64,000 nucleotides of DNA, from assembly GCA_036172665.1 (NCBI GenBank), contig CM069872.1, positions 51,074,101-51,138,100 of the forward strand, in the 5' to 3' direction. Positions 10,652 through 22,249 of the stretch are shown one piece after another; position 1 is the stretch's first letter; each line of letters starts with the position of its first letter. This stretch comes from Prosopocoilus inquinatus (lineage: Eukaryota; Arthropoda; Insecta; Coleoptera; Lucanidae). The translations under genes were made by a program, and so were the position numbers. Under the pieces are notes generated by a model. It saw nothing but the letters and a program-made list of their open reading frames with translations. It did no database searches and had not been told where the DNA came from.

Positions 10652-11375
10652 ATAGATATCAAAGCATGAAATTATTATATCGGAAATATATTATAATTTA
10701 TAAATATCTTTGAAAAAAAAAATATACTTAATGCTATAATGACGGTGCAATTAGATTTCTCTGCGTCTCAGAGCCTGACGTTTAGCCTCGTCGGTCGAGG
10801 AGGGTAATTTCGTTATTTTTCGGAAATAATAGAAAAAAATACATATCGACCGGTGCATTTTCTTTGTGTGTTTGTAATCTGTAGGTAAATTGTCCCGCTT
10901 TTATCTGGCTTGTTTCCAGTTAAATTATAGGGGCTGTTTGATGAGGCCGTGACAGGTAAATGAGGCCGGGCGCGATCGCATCACCGACCTGCACGTCGTT
11001 CCCTGCAAGCCACATAATAATTTGTTCGTTCGCTCCACGGGGAAATTAGTTGGAAAATAAACGTACTAGGTTATATTCTATTAAATATAATTTGATCTCT
11101 ATCGGGAACTTTTTTCCAAATCGGTGAATTCTTCGGGAACACAAACGAGACTCCTTCGAATCCACATCCTTTGACTATTCTCAACTTAGCACAGCAAAAA
11201 AATCGAACTAATACCTGTATAAGTATACCGGGTGTTCAATTTGAAACGTTCACCATTGTTAATCTTTTAATTTTTAAAAATAGGCAAACTTATATTCATA
11301 CGAAGAAACAAGTGCGCCCAACAAACCCTGATGTCACTGACAATAAAGAAATGTCACGTCAATGAAAAAAGTTTA
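10652..11375. other. Non-repetitive DNA with a GC-richer block
   Basis: The block at about 10920-11045 is GC-richer than its surroundings and contains GCGCGATCGCATC. It is open in more than one frame, but no acceptor-donor pair gives a convincing exon. It could be a conserved regulatory segment. A solo CCGGGTGTTCAATTTGAAA word at about 11229 resembles the ends of other elements in the window. Confidence 0.35.
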
Positions 11376-12948
11376 CAACAGAAAACTCTTATACATCTTA
11401 TATTTTTCAATATATACAGTCATCCACAACTAAAGTGCACCTCCTGTACTCAACTTTCCCCTTAAGCTGTTCTTTATTTAACTTCATTCAATTTAAAATC
11501 AAACCGATTTGATTTTCAGTTTAACTGATTTTAAAGCGAACAGAAAGAATAATATTTTGAAAATATATGAACATAACCTCAAAATATGTATGAAATCACA
11601 TCAAAGTGATCAATGCTGATGATAAAAACCAGCTTGATCAGCAGGGGAAGAAGGAGGAGAAACGCAGTCACTTCTTTATCGCTAATCATGAACTGAATGA
11701 AAGGCAATCAGTGGCTTTTAGGTGAATTTAAATCGATTTGAATAATTCAAATATGTTTTACATGGATTGGATGACGGCTTTTGTACTACAAGGTTCATAG
11801 AAACGTCAAATTGTAGCTCTTAAGGTGAGCACGCCTGTACATTGAAAGTTAACTTTTACTAGGATCCTTAGTTGTAATTGACATTTATTTAATTATTCAT
11901 TTAATTAATTTATTTTATGTAATTAAACAGTTAGCAACAGAAAAATCTTGTACACTGCACATTTTTCAATATGTACAGTCGTTTGCAACTGAAGTGCACC
12001 TCCTGTACTCAAACTTCCTCCTTAAGTCGTTCTTCATTTCATTGAAAATCAAAACCATTTAATTTTCAACTTAACTGATTTTAAAGCGAACAGAAAGAAT
12101 AATATTTTGAAAATATATGAACATAACCTCAAAATATGTATGAAATCACATCAAACTGATCAATACTGATTGTAAAAACCAGCTTGATCAGTAGGGGGTG
12201 AAGGAGGAGAAACGCAGTCACTTCTTTATCGCTAATCATGAACTGAATGAAAGGCAATCAGTGGCTTTTAGGTGAATTTAAATCGATTTGAATAATTCAA
12301 ATATGTTTTACATGGATTGGATGACGGCTTTTGTACTACAAGGTTCATAGAAACGTCAAATTGTAGCTCTTAAGGTGAGCACGCCTGTACATTGATAGTT
12401 AACTTTTACTAGGATCCTTAGTTGTAATTGACATTTATTTAATTATTCATTTAATTAATTTATTTTATGTAATTAAACAGTTAGCAATAGAAAAATCTTG
12501 TACACTGCACATTTTTCAATATGTACAGTCGTTTGCAACTGAAGTGCACCTCCTGTACTCAAACTTCCTCCTTAAGTCGTTCTTCATTTCATTGAAAATC
12601 AAAACCATTTGATTTTCAACTTAACTGATTTTAAAGCGAACAGAAAGAATAATATTTTGAAAATATATGAACATAACCTCAAAATATGTATGAAATCACA
12701 TCAAAGTGATCAATGCTGATGATAAAAACCAGCTTGATCAGCAGGGGAAGAAGGAGGAGAAACGCAGTCACTTCTTTATCGCTAATCATGAACTGAATGA
12801 AAGGCAATCAGTGGCTTTTAGGTGAATTTAAATCGATTTGAATAATTCAAATATGTTTTACATGGATTGGATGACGGCTTTTGTACTACAAGGTTCATAG
12901 AAACGTCAAATTGTAGTTCTTAAGGTGAGCACGGCTGTACATTGAAAG
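11376..12948 (+). repeat. About 550-bp satellite, three tandem copies
   Basis: CAACAGAAAA...TTTTTCAATAT followed by GTGCACCTCCTGTACTC recurs at about 11378, 11929 and 12478 (period 549-551). Copies 2 and 3 are close to identical and copy 1 is slightly more diverged at its start. All contain GGAGGAGAAACGCAGTCAC. The third copy stops at about 12948, where a TIR element begins. Confidence 0.93.
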
Positions 12949-12953
12949 CCAGC

Positions 12954-13274
12954 TCAAGCTAGAGACGCTCTAGTTAGAATCTAGCAGAAAGGCGTGCATT
13001 TTTAATTAGTTCCGCCATTTTTCAGCAAAAATGTACTTCGGCCAATCATATAATAAGAAAGAATGGAAGTGTAGTTTGGCGCCAATATTTGAATTTGATA
13101 TTGAAAGTAAGCAAGGAAGGTTAGGTAATATTGTCAATTTGACACTGACGGGATTTGTTTTTGCTGAAATTCGACTCTGAAAAAGAGCAAGCAAGGTAAG
13201 AAACTGAGTGAACATTTTTTTTGCTGAAAGATAGCTGATTCTGCCAGACTCTAACTAGAGGGTCTCCAGCTCAT
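12954..13274. mobile_element. 320-bp TIR element (MITE)
   Basis: The ends are inverted copies of about 33 bp: CTCTAGTTAGAATCTAGCAG on the left (about 12968-12987) matches the reverse complement of 13241-13273. It sits exactly at the end of the 550-bp satellite. No transposase. The small minus-strand frame at 13006-13215 is internal to it and not supported as a gene. Confidence 0.75.
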
Positions 13275-13920
13275 AGCTCCAGGACATATAATTTGTTTGT
13301 GAGGGTTCGGAAATAAACTGTGAAATCACCGAACTCCTCACCAAGTAAACCCTAATCCCCTTAAATAACCATTTCTGTGAGTGACTTTTAATGTAATGTT
13401 AGTAAATGGAGAACAAATTACCTATTCCACAATACAAATGGCGGACTGCGATTGTCATCTGCTTCAATTCCATATCCCTATGTTAGCCATCCATTGTTTT
13501 AAATCCATGGTAATTTATTAATGGAGAAGAACTGTCAAATATTGACAACTCAGTATGCATCAGACGTTCGTGCGTGTTTTGCAGAATACTTTTTTTTCCA
13601 TTTTTGTTAGAAATTTTTGATTTTATGTTGGCCGATCTGATTTTGACATGAGCACAGAATACCAGAAGCGACACTTCTGTCGGAACCTTTGACGTTTTCG
13701 GGTCTCCATTTTGTATCCTTGTCGCCATTGTTTTGGTGGAATTAACGTCAAAAGAATGCGTGAAATTTGCATGAATTTGTAAACGTCGAGTAAAAGTTAT
13801 GAAAAGCAAATTAATTGTAAACAGCAAAAAAAAATATAAACTTTATTTATACATGCCTGTATAACTTCAGATACTTTTTTTTTCTAAATTAATTCAGATA
13901 AGTTGAAGATATCATTCGGT
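13275..13920. other. No gene supported; 114-codon minus frame of unknown nature
   Basis: A minus-strand frame at 13483-13827 includes MATRIQNGDPKTSKVPTEV. No family was recognised and no splice signals frame it. Its base composition is only slightly above background. It may be chance or the remnant of a mobile element. Confidence 0.3.
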
Positions 13921-14006
13921 TGTAGAGACCCTAGCTCATATGTGTAGCGACCCTGGCTCATATGTGTAGCGACCCTAGCTCATATGTGTAGCGACTCTAG
14001 CTCACG
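13921..14006 (+). repeat. 22-bp minisatellite (4 copies)
   Basis: TGTGTAGCGACCCTAGCTCA repeats with starts of GAC(C/T)CT at 13927, 13949, 13971 and 13993. The word resembles the terminal sequence of the MITE at 12954-13274. Confidence 0.85.
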
Positions 14007-14480
14007 TCTTTAACTCTTTCATAGCATTTCTCATTTGCTGCCATGGAGCACTTTCGTATGGGGTCGGAACAAGATAAAAGATGAAAAAGATAAATCATTG
14101 GTAGGTTTACCAAAACATCGGCGACATTCTAACTGAGACTTAAATTGAAAATTAAATGTCAATTAGAACGTTGCTGACATTTTATTGAACGTACCGTCGC
14201 GGCCGCAAAATATTGGGACAAGCAAATATTTCATCCGGTTAAAGTGGACTTTCATTAATGACGTTTACCATTTCGCACGCACACCTGTCAAATTTTATTT
14301 TAAATTTTTACGAAAAAAAAACACTTGACACATGACCTTAAGCTTTATTCTAACTTCTGTTCTAAGTTGGGTTTAAACCATGCTTGATTTCGGTCAAAAA
14401 TGACAGCTGTTTTATACCAGTTTTTTTTTCTGGTCGCGATGTCACATAAATAACATGACACATTCTAAATTCGACTTAAA
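14007..14480. other. No gene seen
   Basis: Unique-looking AT-rich DNA with poly-A and poly-T runs. Confidence 0.4.
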
Positions 14481-14729
14481 TTTAACGGCCCGTTTTCTCA
14501 TTTCATGATTAAAGTTGTCTATAATTAAAGCTACGATTAAATTAAACAAGAAACGATACTCATAGCGCTGTACCTACATATACCAATTTGATGAGCAAGA
14601 CAGTGACGAATGAAAATGCGAATGAATGTTGCCGTGAGAAATAGTCTTGTCATTCTCTTACACATTAAGTTAATATAAAGCCATGTCGTTTCTTGTTTAT
14701 TTTAATTCACAATAATGAGCTTACGTTTC
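14481..14729. mobile_element. Truncated palindromic MITE of the GGCCCG(T/A)TTCTCAT family
   Basis: It begins ACGGCCCGTTTTCTCATTTC. It has an inner inverted repeat, AACAAGAAACGA against TCGTTTCTTGTT, and resembles the block repeated inside the 40.5-41.8 kb array (ACGGCCCGTATTCTCATC). The right terminus is missing. Confidence 0.5.
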
Positions 14730-15073
14730 TAACGAGTGTTCAATAAAAAAAACGGTCAAGTAGGCTATAGCAGGCTTTTGTTGTCGGGAACGCATGTCGT
14801 GATTAACATCATTTGATTTTCAACCTTGACAAATTGACGGTTAACCTAACCAACAAAACTCGAAAGCTGCTACTGCAAATTTTTTTCTAATATTTATACT
14901 TGATATAAACATTCGACAATAAACGTTTATTTTTGAAATGTCTTCTTTGAGTTAAAGTGAGGTTAGAAATTCAAGTGACGCTTCACGCTAGTCGTATGAA
15001 GAACTCTACGCTAGACGTTCAGAATAAATTCATGGCTGCCTAGACCGGTTCTTTTTTCATTGAACACTCGTTA
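14730..15073. mobile_element. 344-bp TIR element
   Basis: TAACGAGTGTTCAATAAAAA at the left faces an inverted counterpart (TTCATTGAACACTCGTTA) at the right; the inverted match extends about 28 bp. No coding capacity was seen. Confidence 0.75.
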
Positions 15074-15935
15074 CAATGTAAATCTGACTTTAATATTTTT
15101 GACGTTGACGACTTACGCTAATGTCATGTCATTTGTATATCCAGCGTTTAAGCACTGTTGATAATTTATTTTATTTTTTGTCACTACATCTGGTGATTTG
15201 CTGTTGAATTTGGTTTGGTAACACATTTAGTGATTATTTCGTTTAGTAACAACTAATTATGTTATTTTTATTAATTTTCTGGGAACTCTTGCCCTTAAAT
15301 AATTATCGATGTTCGCCAAGCATAAAAGTGGAAATCCTTTTTACCAACAAAATCTATAACCTTGTTAGTTTAGTAATCATTAGATCTGATGACTCTCTTT
15401 CAAAAAAGAGACAACATAGAAAAAATGAACAAGGATCAATTCCAATTTCCTTTTTTCTAAACGACAATTAAAAACAATAAAGTACCGTTCTCCTTTTTAC
15501 CGCTGATCCTATTTTGTTTCTTTGTTATCTTTTGTGTTTTGAAAAAAAGAAAAGAAAAACGCATTGTAAACACAATATAATTTATTTGTTTAACAGTTGA
15601 ATGCGTTTTGTTTGTTTTTACGAAGGAAAAATCTAAATTCAAATAGAAATCGAACATCCCTTGTTATGGTTTTTAATAACGATTTTCATTTATTTTCAAC
15701 GCAAAAGAATAAAAGTGAAAGAAAAGGCTTCTTATACTCAAAATATCGAACGAATTATATGTCAAGTACATGTCAGGAATAAAAAAGAGCGTGCTCTGGG
15801 TAATGTTCTTTCTCTTTCATGTAAGTGATTTTGTGTATTTTGCTTTCCTTTTTAAGTGCCTGAAGTTCTTTGGCAATACAGTTTCTGAACGCGCCCCAGT
15901 CGTTTTATTTATGATCTGTTTCCAGCGAAATTTTT
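15074..15935. other. No gene seen
   Basis: Small overlapping frames at 15259-15782 on both strands have no recognisable domain and lie in A/T-run-rich sequence. Confidence 0.4.
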
Positions 15936-16167
15936 AGGTGTTTTCTTTCGCTCACACAATCGTGATCCAAACGTGTTTTGATTCAAAAACAGACATTCTT
16001 TTCTTTGAATCTGTTTATTTTTAAAACTTGTTTGGATCGAATTATGGTTATTTACAAATGAACTGTCAATCAAAAATTCAAGTCAGATGTTTTGTTGCAA
16101 CAACTGCGAAATTCAGGTCCAAACCAATCCAAACACGATTCAAACTTTTAAGCGAAAGAAAGCACCT
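15936..16167. mobile_element. 232-bp MITE with 17-bp TIRs
   Basis: AGGTGTTTTCTTTCGCT (from 15936) and AGCGAAAGAAAGCACCT (16151-16167) are inverted with one mismatch. Flanking bases are T and A, consistent with a TA target. Subterminal GATCCAAAC and GTTTGGATC words are also inverted. Confidence 0.75.
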
Positions 16168-18329
16168 ATTGTCTGTTTTTAGTTAAATTGTACTGATTAT
16201 TTAAGTTACACGTTCAAATTTTTTGCGTAAGCCGTTTGGCAACATCGCAACGAAGATAATTACAATTACTATTTATTTTGTATGTGACCAAAATGCCTCT
16301 TCTAAGTTTCGCAAGCTTTACCAGGTAAAATTTGGACAGAAAAAATATTTACGAAATTTCGTAATTTCTGTTTTATTAAGGCTGACATGAAAGACGTTTT
16401 GATATAAACATAACCTTTTCAATAAAAGCCTCATTTGTCAAATTTCTCTTAGGCTCTTGCGATAAGTGAAGGGTCAAACTGATCAGATTAGAGCATTTGA
16501 TCACTTTTCCCAATCACTGATCAATCAGGTGGTTTGATTTGACCGTTGGGTTGGCTTGACGACTTTGTGCAGATTTGACTCTTTTTATTGGGCCCCACCG
16601 TACATGGAAGGTTATATTTAGTACCTCGTGCATTTAATTGTTCGATTCACCAGAAAACGATCGCGAGGGATCAAAGTGAATACGTCGCTTAGCGCTCCTC
16701 GAGTGTAAAGCCGCGTACACACTTGTAGATGTAACAGAACCTTGTAACGTATCGACTTTGTATAAAGATACCTTCCACTGTTTCTAGAATAACTGGTTAT
16801 ATCAAACTAGCTCAGATGAGGAGTTATAATTTAATTTTATCAATGTATTAAATAATGTAATGTATTGCGATAAATACATTACGCAAATTCTGTAAGGTGC
16901 TTCATAATTAATGTTCGAAATCTGTTTCGATTTACAAGTATATAAACGCCTGGTTAAATTTTCATTTATGCGCCAGGTTAATAATAGACATCGACTCTTT
17001 TTTGTTAAAAGAGTGACAGTCATGCAAGATGTATGCGTATGATATTAAACGTCTCGTTATACATTAAATAAATATTGCTGGATTATTTCGATTTCGAGAT
17101 AAAAAAGAACGAGCCGCGGCTTTAATTCGGACATTATATGCGTGTTCGAGTGCAACAGTTTGCACAAGAGACGCATTCCTCCGTGCAGCACGCAACAAGG
17201 CGTGCAGGATGTGCCAGGACCATCACGGCACATTTGGGGGCCCACCGTCACATATCTGGTGGAAGTTGCTGTTCTATACATCAAAGCGGTTGGTTACATG
17301 TGTGTGTGCGTAGTACAAATCGGAAACGGGGTGTTTCAGTGAGGTGGAGAGTGCCCGTTTTATTTACATATGAATGACGTATATTATACAAATTGGGATA
17401 TCGTCTTGCCTCTTTGCATAATCGAGGAGCCATTAATTGCGACTACAGATGTACAGTGCGGATAATTAGTCTGCTTAATTAAACGATTAGCAATGTTGTA
17501 AATTACATACATCAGTAATTAATATAATTATTGATTTCAAAATTTAATTGGCTTTAACAGCATATGGTTTTAAGTAACAAAACATACATAAGTAAGTAGA
17601 TGCGAGAAATCTTTCTTTGGACTATTGTATAGGGTGAACTGTTTTTAGAACCACCCTATTTCTTGTTGTACTAGATTTGTTACATACAACCAATTCCTAC
17701 ATTAATGTTTGGAATAAGAAATGTTTAGGTAGTTTTTGATTCATTTTAATTTTTGTTGCAAGTGGGTATATAATTTAAATTATTCAAATCTTGTGCATGC
17801 AAGAATTAGGCAGGAAAAGTATGACAAAAGTAAACCATAAAAGGGGATGGATATCTTAAATTTTAAGTCCAGTTAGCATTAAACAAAGAAAAAAAAAACT
17901 TTCGGGCAGTATCTCATCCTTTGGGAAAGTAGCAGGAACAAGTTTTTTTTTTAATAATTTATTACACTGAATTAAATTGTAGGTACTTGGCTACCTAATA
18001 TTATCAATGTCCTGTGTTTGTAACATTATTTTACATGACCTTGGTGGCTAACGATACTTGTCCGACGCTCAATATCCAATGTATTCATTGAAAATATAAA
18101 CAAAACATGTAACAGATAAAAAAATGTAGAAGTATTAAAAAGAAAACGCAATTAATGTGTCAGTTAGAGACTAACTTGTTTTCTTTTCCTGTTTGCAAAA
18201 TTATTTCACTTAACTTCAGAATTTTTTGTAGTAATTTCGTTTTACTGTTTTTAATCAGGTGACCATTTAAGAATTTTTCTTTACTGGTCGTCTTGATATT
18301 ACGAGCGACGGGGGTTAAACGACAAAAGA
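16168..18329. other. No gene recognised; one GC-richer block
   Basis: The block 17100-17370 is GC-richer than its surroundings and open on both strands (79 codons plus, 75 codons minus). It lacks a convincing splice pair and was not recognised. It may be a conserved non-coding element. Another short GC-rich piece lies at 16660-16720. The remainder is AT-rich. Confidence 0.35.
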
Positions 18330-18600
18330 GTTATTGCTCGCAAGGGGGTCGACGTCTTCAAACCTAAATTCCTGGAACCTTCGATCAGAGTGAGAGGAAG
18401 CTTTATTTTCTATTCTCAAAACCTCTCTCTAGCTTCTTTTTAAATCAAAAAATCATATGATTTTCATTTCTTTTCTTTTACTTTTTTTTGTACAAAATTT
18501 TAATCAACCATTAACGGCCCAAATGCAATTCCATTGTTGGAACGTTTCTGGTTTGAATTTAGAATTTAGCCAGGAATCGCCTTTTGCCCTTTAGCTCGTT
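18330..18600 (+). repeat. Dispersed repeat, left part of the tandem-core element
   Basis: This block matches the reverse complement of about 22250-22545 in order: AGCTTTATTTTCTATTCTCA, AAAATTTTAATCAACCAT, GTTTCTGGTTTGAATTTAGA and AGGAATCGCCTTTTGCCC. It runs directly into the 91-bp array. Confidence 0.7.
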
Positions 18601-19215
18601 TTCGATTTCGATATACGTTGTATACTGATTGTATCTTCATCTCTCTGTAGCTTCATGGAATAAAGTGAGACGAAAATACATATTGCTCGTTTTCGATTGG
18701 GACATAGGTTGTATACTGATTGTATCTTCATCTCTCTTTAGCTTCATGGAATAAAGTAAGACGAAAATACATATTGCTCGTTTTCGATTGGGATATACGT
18801 TGTATACTGATCGTATATTCATCTCTCTTTAGCTTCATGGAATAAAGTGAGACGAAAATACATATTGCTCGTTTTCGATTGGGATATACGTTGTATACTG
18901 ATTGTATCTTCATCTCTCTTTAGTTTCGTGGAATAAAGTGAAACGAAAATACATATTGCTCGTTTTCGATTGGGATATACGTTGTATACTGATTGTATCT
19001 TCATCTCTCTTTAGTTTCGTGGAATAAAGTGAAACGAAAATACATATTGCTCGTTTTCGATTGGGATATACGTTGTATACTGATTGTATCTTCATCTCTC
19101 TTTAGTTTCGTGGAATAAAGTGAAACGAAAATACATATTGCTCGTTTTCGATTGGGATATACGTTGTATACTGATTGTATATTCATCTCGCTTTAGCTTC
19201 ATGGAATAAAATGAT
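18601..19215 (-). repeat. 91-bp tandem repeat (about 6.8 copies)
   Basis: Units of 91 bp contain TTTCGATTGGGATATACG and TTTAGCTTCATGGAATAAAG. Because 91 is not a multiple of three, each minus-strand frame reads through two units and then stops. The resulting serial 61-codon frames are an artefact of the repeat, not a gene family. The TTCATGGAATAAAGTGAG part resembles CTCATGTAATAAAATGAG of the 67-bp core at 2112-2385. Confidence 0.93.
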
Positions 19216-19469
19216 AACAAAAACACATTGAGTGCGCATAGTGCATCCTAATTGAAAGCGCTACGAATGAATTGACAGGTGACAGTTGAAAGTCAAAAGC
19301 TAATATCAGCTGATGTCAGATGAAGTCAACTCAAAGTCAAGATCCATGATGTTATAGCGATCTTCAAAAAGTGTCAAAAGCTCCTTCTTCGGTTCCTATG
19401 TCCTGGTTTGGTAAGATTATTGTCAATTATTATTTATTATTATTATTTTTGATGATTCAACAACTTGCT

Positions 19470-19631
19470 TAATGATTACTACAGGACGGAATTATGTATT
19501 TTGTTCGATTTATTTCGAACGAGGCGGCAGCGGGTGTGTGTGCATTGACGCGTCGCTGCAGTCGTGTACGTTTGCCGCTTCGTTAGTATTTAATCGAACA
19601 AAATATATAATTCCGTTCCCTAATGATTACT
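19470..19631 (-). mobile_element. About 140-bp palindromic MITE with 11-bp flanking direct repeat
   Basis: TAATGATTACT flanks both sides (19470-19480 and 19621-19631). Inside, ACGGAATTATGTATTTTGTT and the inverted AACAAAATATATAATTCCGT form the ends, with a GC-rich centre containing GAGGCGGCA and its inverse. The same terminal sequence heads every monomer of the 31.9-32.9 kb array. An 11-bp target duplication is unusually long; the true one may be shorter. Confidence 0.8.
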
Positions 19632-20704
19632 GTTTATTCTCTTCCCATAAAAGTTATTTTGATTTTATTCTGAATTGTTCGTAACCTTTTCATTATTTTA
19701 AGCATTTCTAAATTATCCTGTCTTATCCAGAATTTGCCTAAAAAAATATTGTTCTAGTTTTTTTTTTTTTTAATAATTGAAACTGTACTCCATTATTTAT
19801 AGATAGACGGGTTTGACAGACTGGTATAATTTATTACATAAATAAAAGACAAGACGACAAAAAATGCAAAGTTGACCCAAATCGTTACCAACTAAATGCT
19901 ATTTAAAAAAATAAAAAAAGAACAGGAATAAATGGTTAATAGGGGAACCACTTTTTTTATAACTTCGTCTTGACCGCCTATCAATAAAAAATAAATTATA
20001 ATTTGCTTCCTTGAAGTCGACTCTAAAGTTTTTATTAATTTTTGAATCACGACCTCCTAGATTTCACGAGACGGAGTGTCTTATGCGGCCTGGGCAATTT
20101 ATTAGTTCAAGCGTTTTTCCGTTGGCGCCACTTACCCAAAAAGCCGGAAACGGATGCATATTCAAAACATCGTGTTAAGTTTCCGCGGTTTTTGACAATA
20201 ATTGTCGAATTACTGTCAAAAATCGCGTTAAATTTTGAGTACAGTCAGAAATACTTAGTTTTCTTGCCGTATCAGTAGATAATATCGATTCATTTAATAA
20301 CCGTCGAATCGTAAGTTACGCAGAAATGTAAGTCATCAACAAAATAAAGAGTTCATTTCATCAAATCTCGTTTCTTCCAATTGCTCTTTATCTTTCTTTA
20401 TTTGTCGCGCAACAAAGAGGAACTTAATAATGTGATTCTTTAAATAATTAAACGGATACCTTATTTGACAAATATCGCTAAAAAACGATAGTGAAGATAG
20501 TAGGTGCAGTGTTGCCAAACCTACCGATTTTTAACATTTTTTACTGATTTACCGTTTGACTTGTTACTCTATCGAAAACCTGCATGACTTTCGATTTCTG
20601 TTTATTCTTTATATTACAGGTTTTTCCCTAGATTGAGTGGATTGATTTTCAATCTGATTGTACTCCATCTTTTACTCCTTTTTGAATTTGAATGAACGTA
20701 CGTA

Positions 20705-21328
20705 CAGTCGCGAGCAATAAATTTTGGTCATCATGGTTATATTTTATTAAAAATAATTTATTAAAAACAAGGAATTTTGAATCTGGAAATAAAGATTTGA
20801 TTGATTTGACACTTTTTTGGCAAACAATAACGTGTTTATATGAAAATGTTTAATTTCTAGAATGAAAACTAACGTTTTAATTGACAGTGATGACCAGGGA
20901 TAAGAAATAGGTCCACTTGTTCCGCGGACAGTATGAAAATTTAGTATTCGGACTGTATTAGTCCCCGCCCAGAGTCACTTCTGCGAAATGCGAACGCATT
21001 GCACTCTAATCCTTACTCTCCTTCTCAATAGCAATTGAAATGCATCGGATCCTCGGAAGGAGTAAGTACATTCGGTGTAAAAAGTGACCAACACTAAGTG
21101 GACCGAATTCATCCTTCTTCACTGGTGATGGCCAAAATTTATTGTTCATTCTTCATTCTTGTCTTTTATGAAAAGTAAAGAGATTGACGTCTTAATTTTG
21201 AATACTGGCTGAAAAAATTTAGTTTATTTTCGACCATTTTTTGGCAAAACATAAGAAATCACATAAAATTTCTGCTAATTTCTGACATTTCTGTTGAAGT
21301 GACAACCAACATTTGATGTTCGCGACTG
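20705..21328. mobile_element. 624-bp TA-flanked element (Tc1/mariner-like ends)
   Basis: The ends CAGTCGCGAGCAA and, inverted, CAGTCGCGAACAT abut TA dinucleotides at 20703-20704 and 21329-21330. A subterminal inverted pair, AATAAATTTTGGTCATCA and GATGGCCAAAATTTATTG, also occurs. Non-autonomous; nested in the 20.0-22.1 kb foldback. Confidence 0.75.
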
Positions 21329-21377
21329 TATATAACATAAAAATAGAGTAATAAAGACAATTATTGTTAGTACAATG

Positions 21378-21500
21378 TTTTTTTTTAATTTCGAACCGGA
21401 CAGAAAAATGAAGGGAAAACACTCAACGTTTCGCTATAGATTTATAGCTTCGTCCTGACGTTTTCCCTTCATTTTGCTGTCCGGTTCGAGATTAAAAAAA
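21378..21500 (-). ncRNA. Long hairpin, hammerhead-like family 2 (altered core)
   Basis: The arms 21387-21420 and 21460-21493 pair almost perfectly and contain CCGGACAG and CTGTCCGG. On the minus strand the loop reads CAGGACGAAGCUAUAAAUCU, then AUAGC, GAAAC and GUUGAG. Other copies have CCUGACGA at the start, so this copy looks like a micro-inversion of the first core box. The following ACTTACAATTTTCATCGGAC is shared with the copies at 26.3 and 61.37 kb. Confidence 0.55.
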
Positions 21501-21560
21501 CTTTGTACTTACAATTTTCATCGGACAAGAGCCAACTTCAATTACAATTATTGTTATTAA

Positions 21561-21636
21561 TTCGAAGGGCCCCAGATTTGAGGTTTCATTACAATACACA
21601 AATTGTAATGAAACCTCAAATCTGGGGCCCTTCGAA
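21561..21636. repeat. Perfect 35-bp hairpin
   Basis: Positions 21561-21595 and 21602-21636 are exact reverse complements (TTCGAAGGGCCCCAGATTTG...) separated by six bases. GGGGCCCCAGA recurs once at about 21729. This is probably the compressed remnant or end-to-end form of a MITE. Confidence 0.9.
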
Positions 21637-22249
21637 TCGAATGACAGGAATTCCATAAATCGTTTGAGAATTACGTCATTGTGACGACATCATTTCCCCA
21701 AATAACTCTTGTTGCTCCATTTGTGAATGGGGCCCCAGAAATTTAATATTCGGTGAGGTTGGCAACACTGAGTAGGTGTTTCATATTTTTTTAATTCTAA
21801 TCCTGGCTCACGAAGCTTTAAAATTGTTATGTAATTTCGGTCTCGATTAAGTTAATCTTTTGAATAAAAAACACTTTTTAACTGTTGCAAAATTTGTTTA
21901 ATTCATTAGCAAAAACTGCACTGCCACAAATAGTCGCAATTTGACGTTTATTTAACAAATGCCAAATAAATTTGGGTGACTAGCGCCAAAACGGAGAAAA
22001 TTCGCTTTTAAATAAATGAATTGCGCAGGCCGGATATGAGGATTCCGTCTCGTAAAATCTAGTAGGTCGTGGTTTGAATTATTTTATTTCAAAATTTTAC
22101 GTCAAATTTAATTGTGTTCAATTTCTGAACCGTAACTTCTTTAATTTCTTTTAACGTACAATTTGTAAAAGACTTCTGATTTTATTATCTAACTAGACGA
22201 GAAGTGTTACTTGGTTTATCCCGAAAATAAAATATTGTCAAGGGCGGGC

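Larger units (their letters stand above)
20035..22092. mobile_element. Large (about 2 kb) foldback/TIR element with nested insertions
   Basis: The left end (GAATCACGACCTCCTAGATT, GAGACGGA, GCGGCCTGGGCAATT, CGTTGGCGCCACTTACCCA; 20043-20195) matches the reverse complement of the right end (22085-21935). A second inverted pair further in, GGTGCAGTGTTGCCAAACCT near 20503 and GGTTGGCAACACTGAGTAGG near 21757, shows that the inverted arms extend several hundred bases. The middle is occupied by a TA-flanked element (20705-21328) and two hairpins (21378-21500, 21561-21636). No transposase was recognised. Confidence 0.7.

Noticed and set aside
10937..10961. Tiny plus-strand exon between TTGTTTCCAG and GTAAATG
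   Set aside because: The acceptor is good but all three frames of the 36-nt interval contain stops or no sense, so it cannot be coding.
18637..19186. Series of overlapping 61-codon minus-strand frames
   Set aside because: They are spaced exactly 91 bp apart and arise from the 91-bp tandem repeat; each stops after two units.
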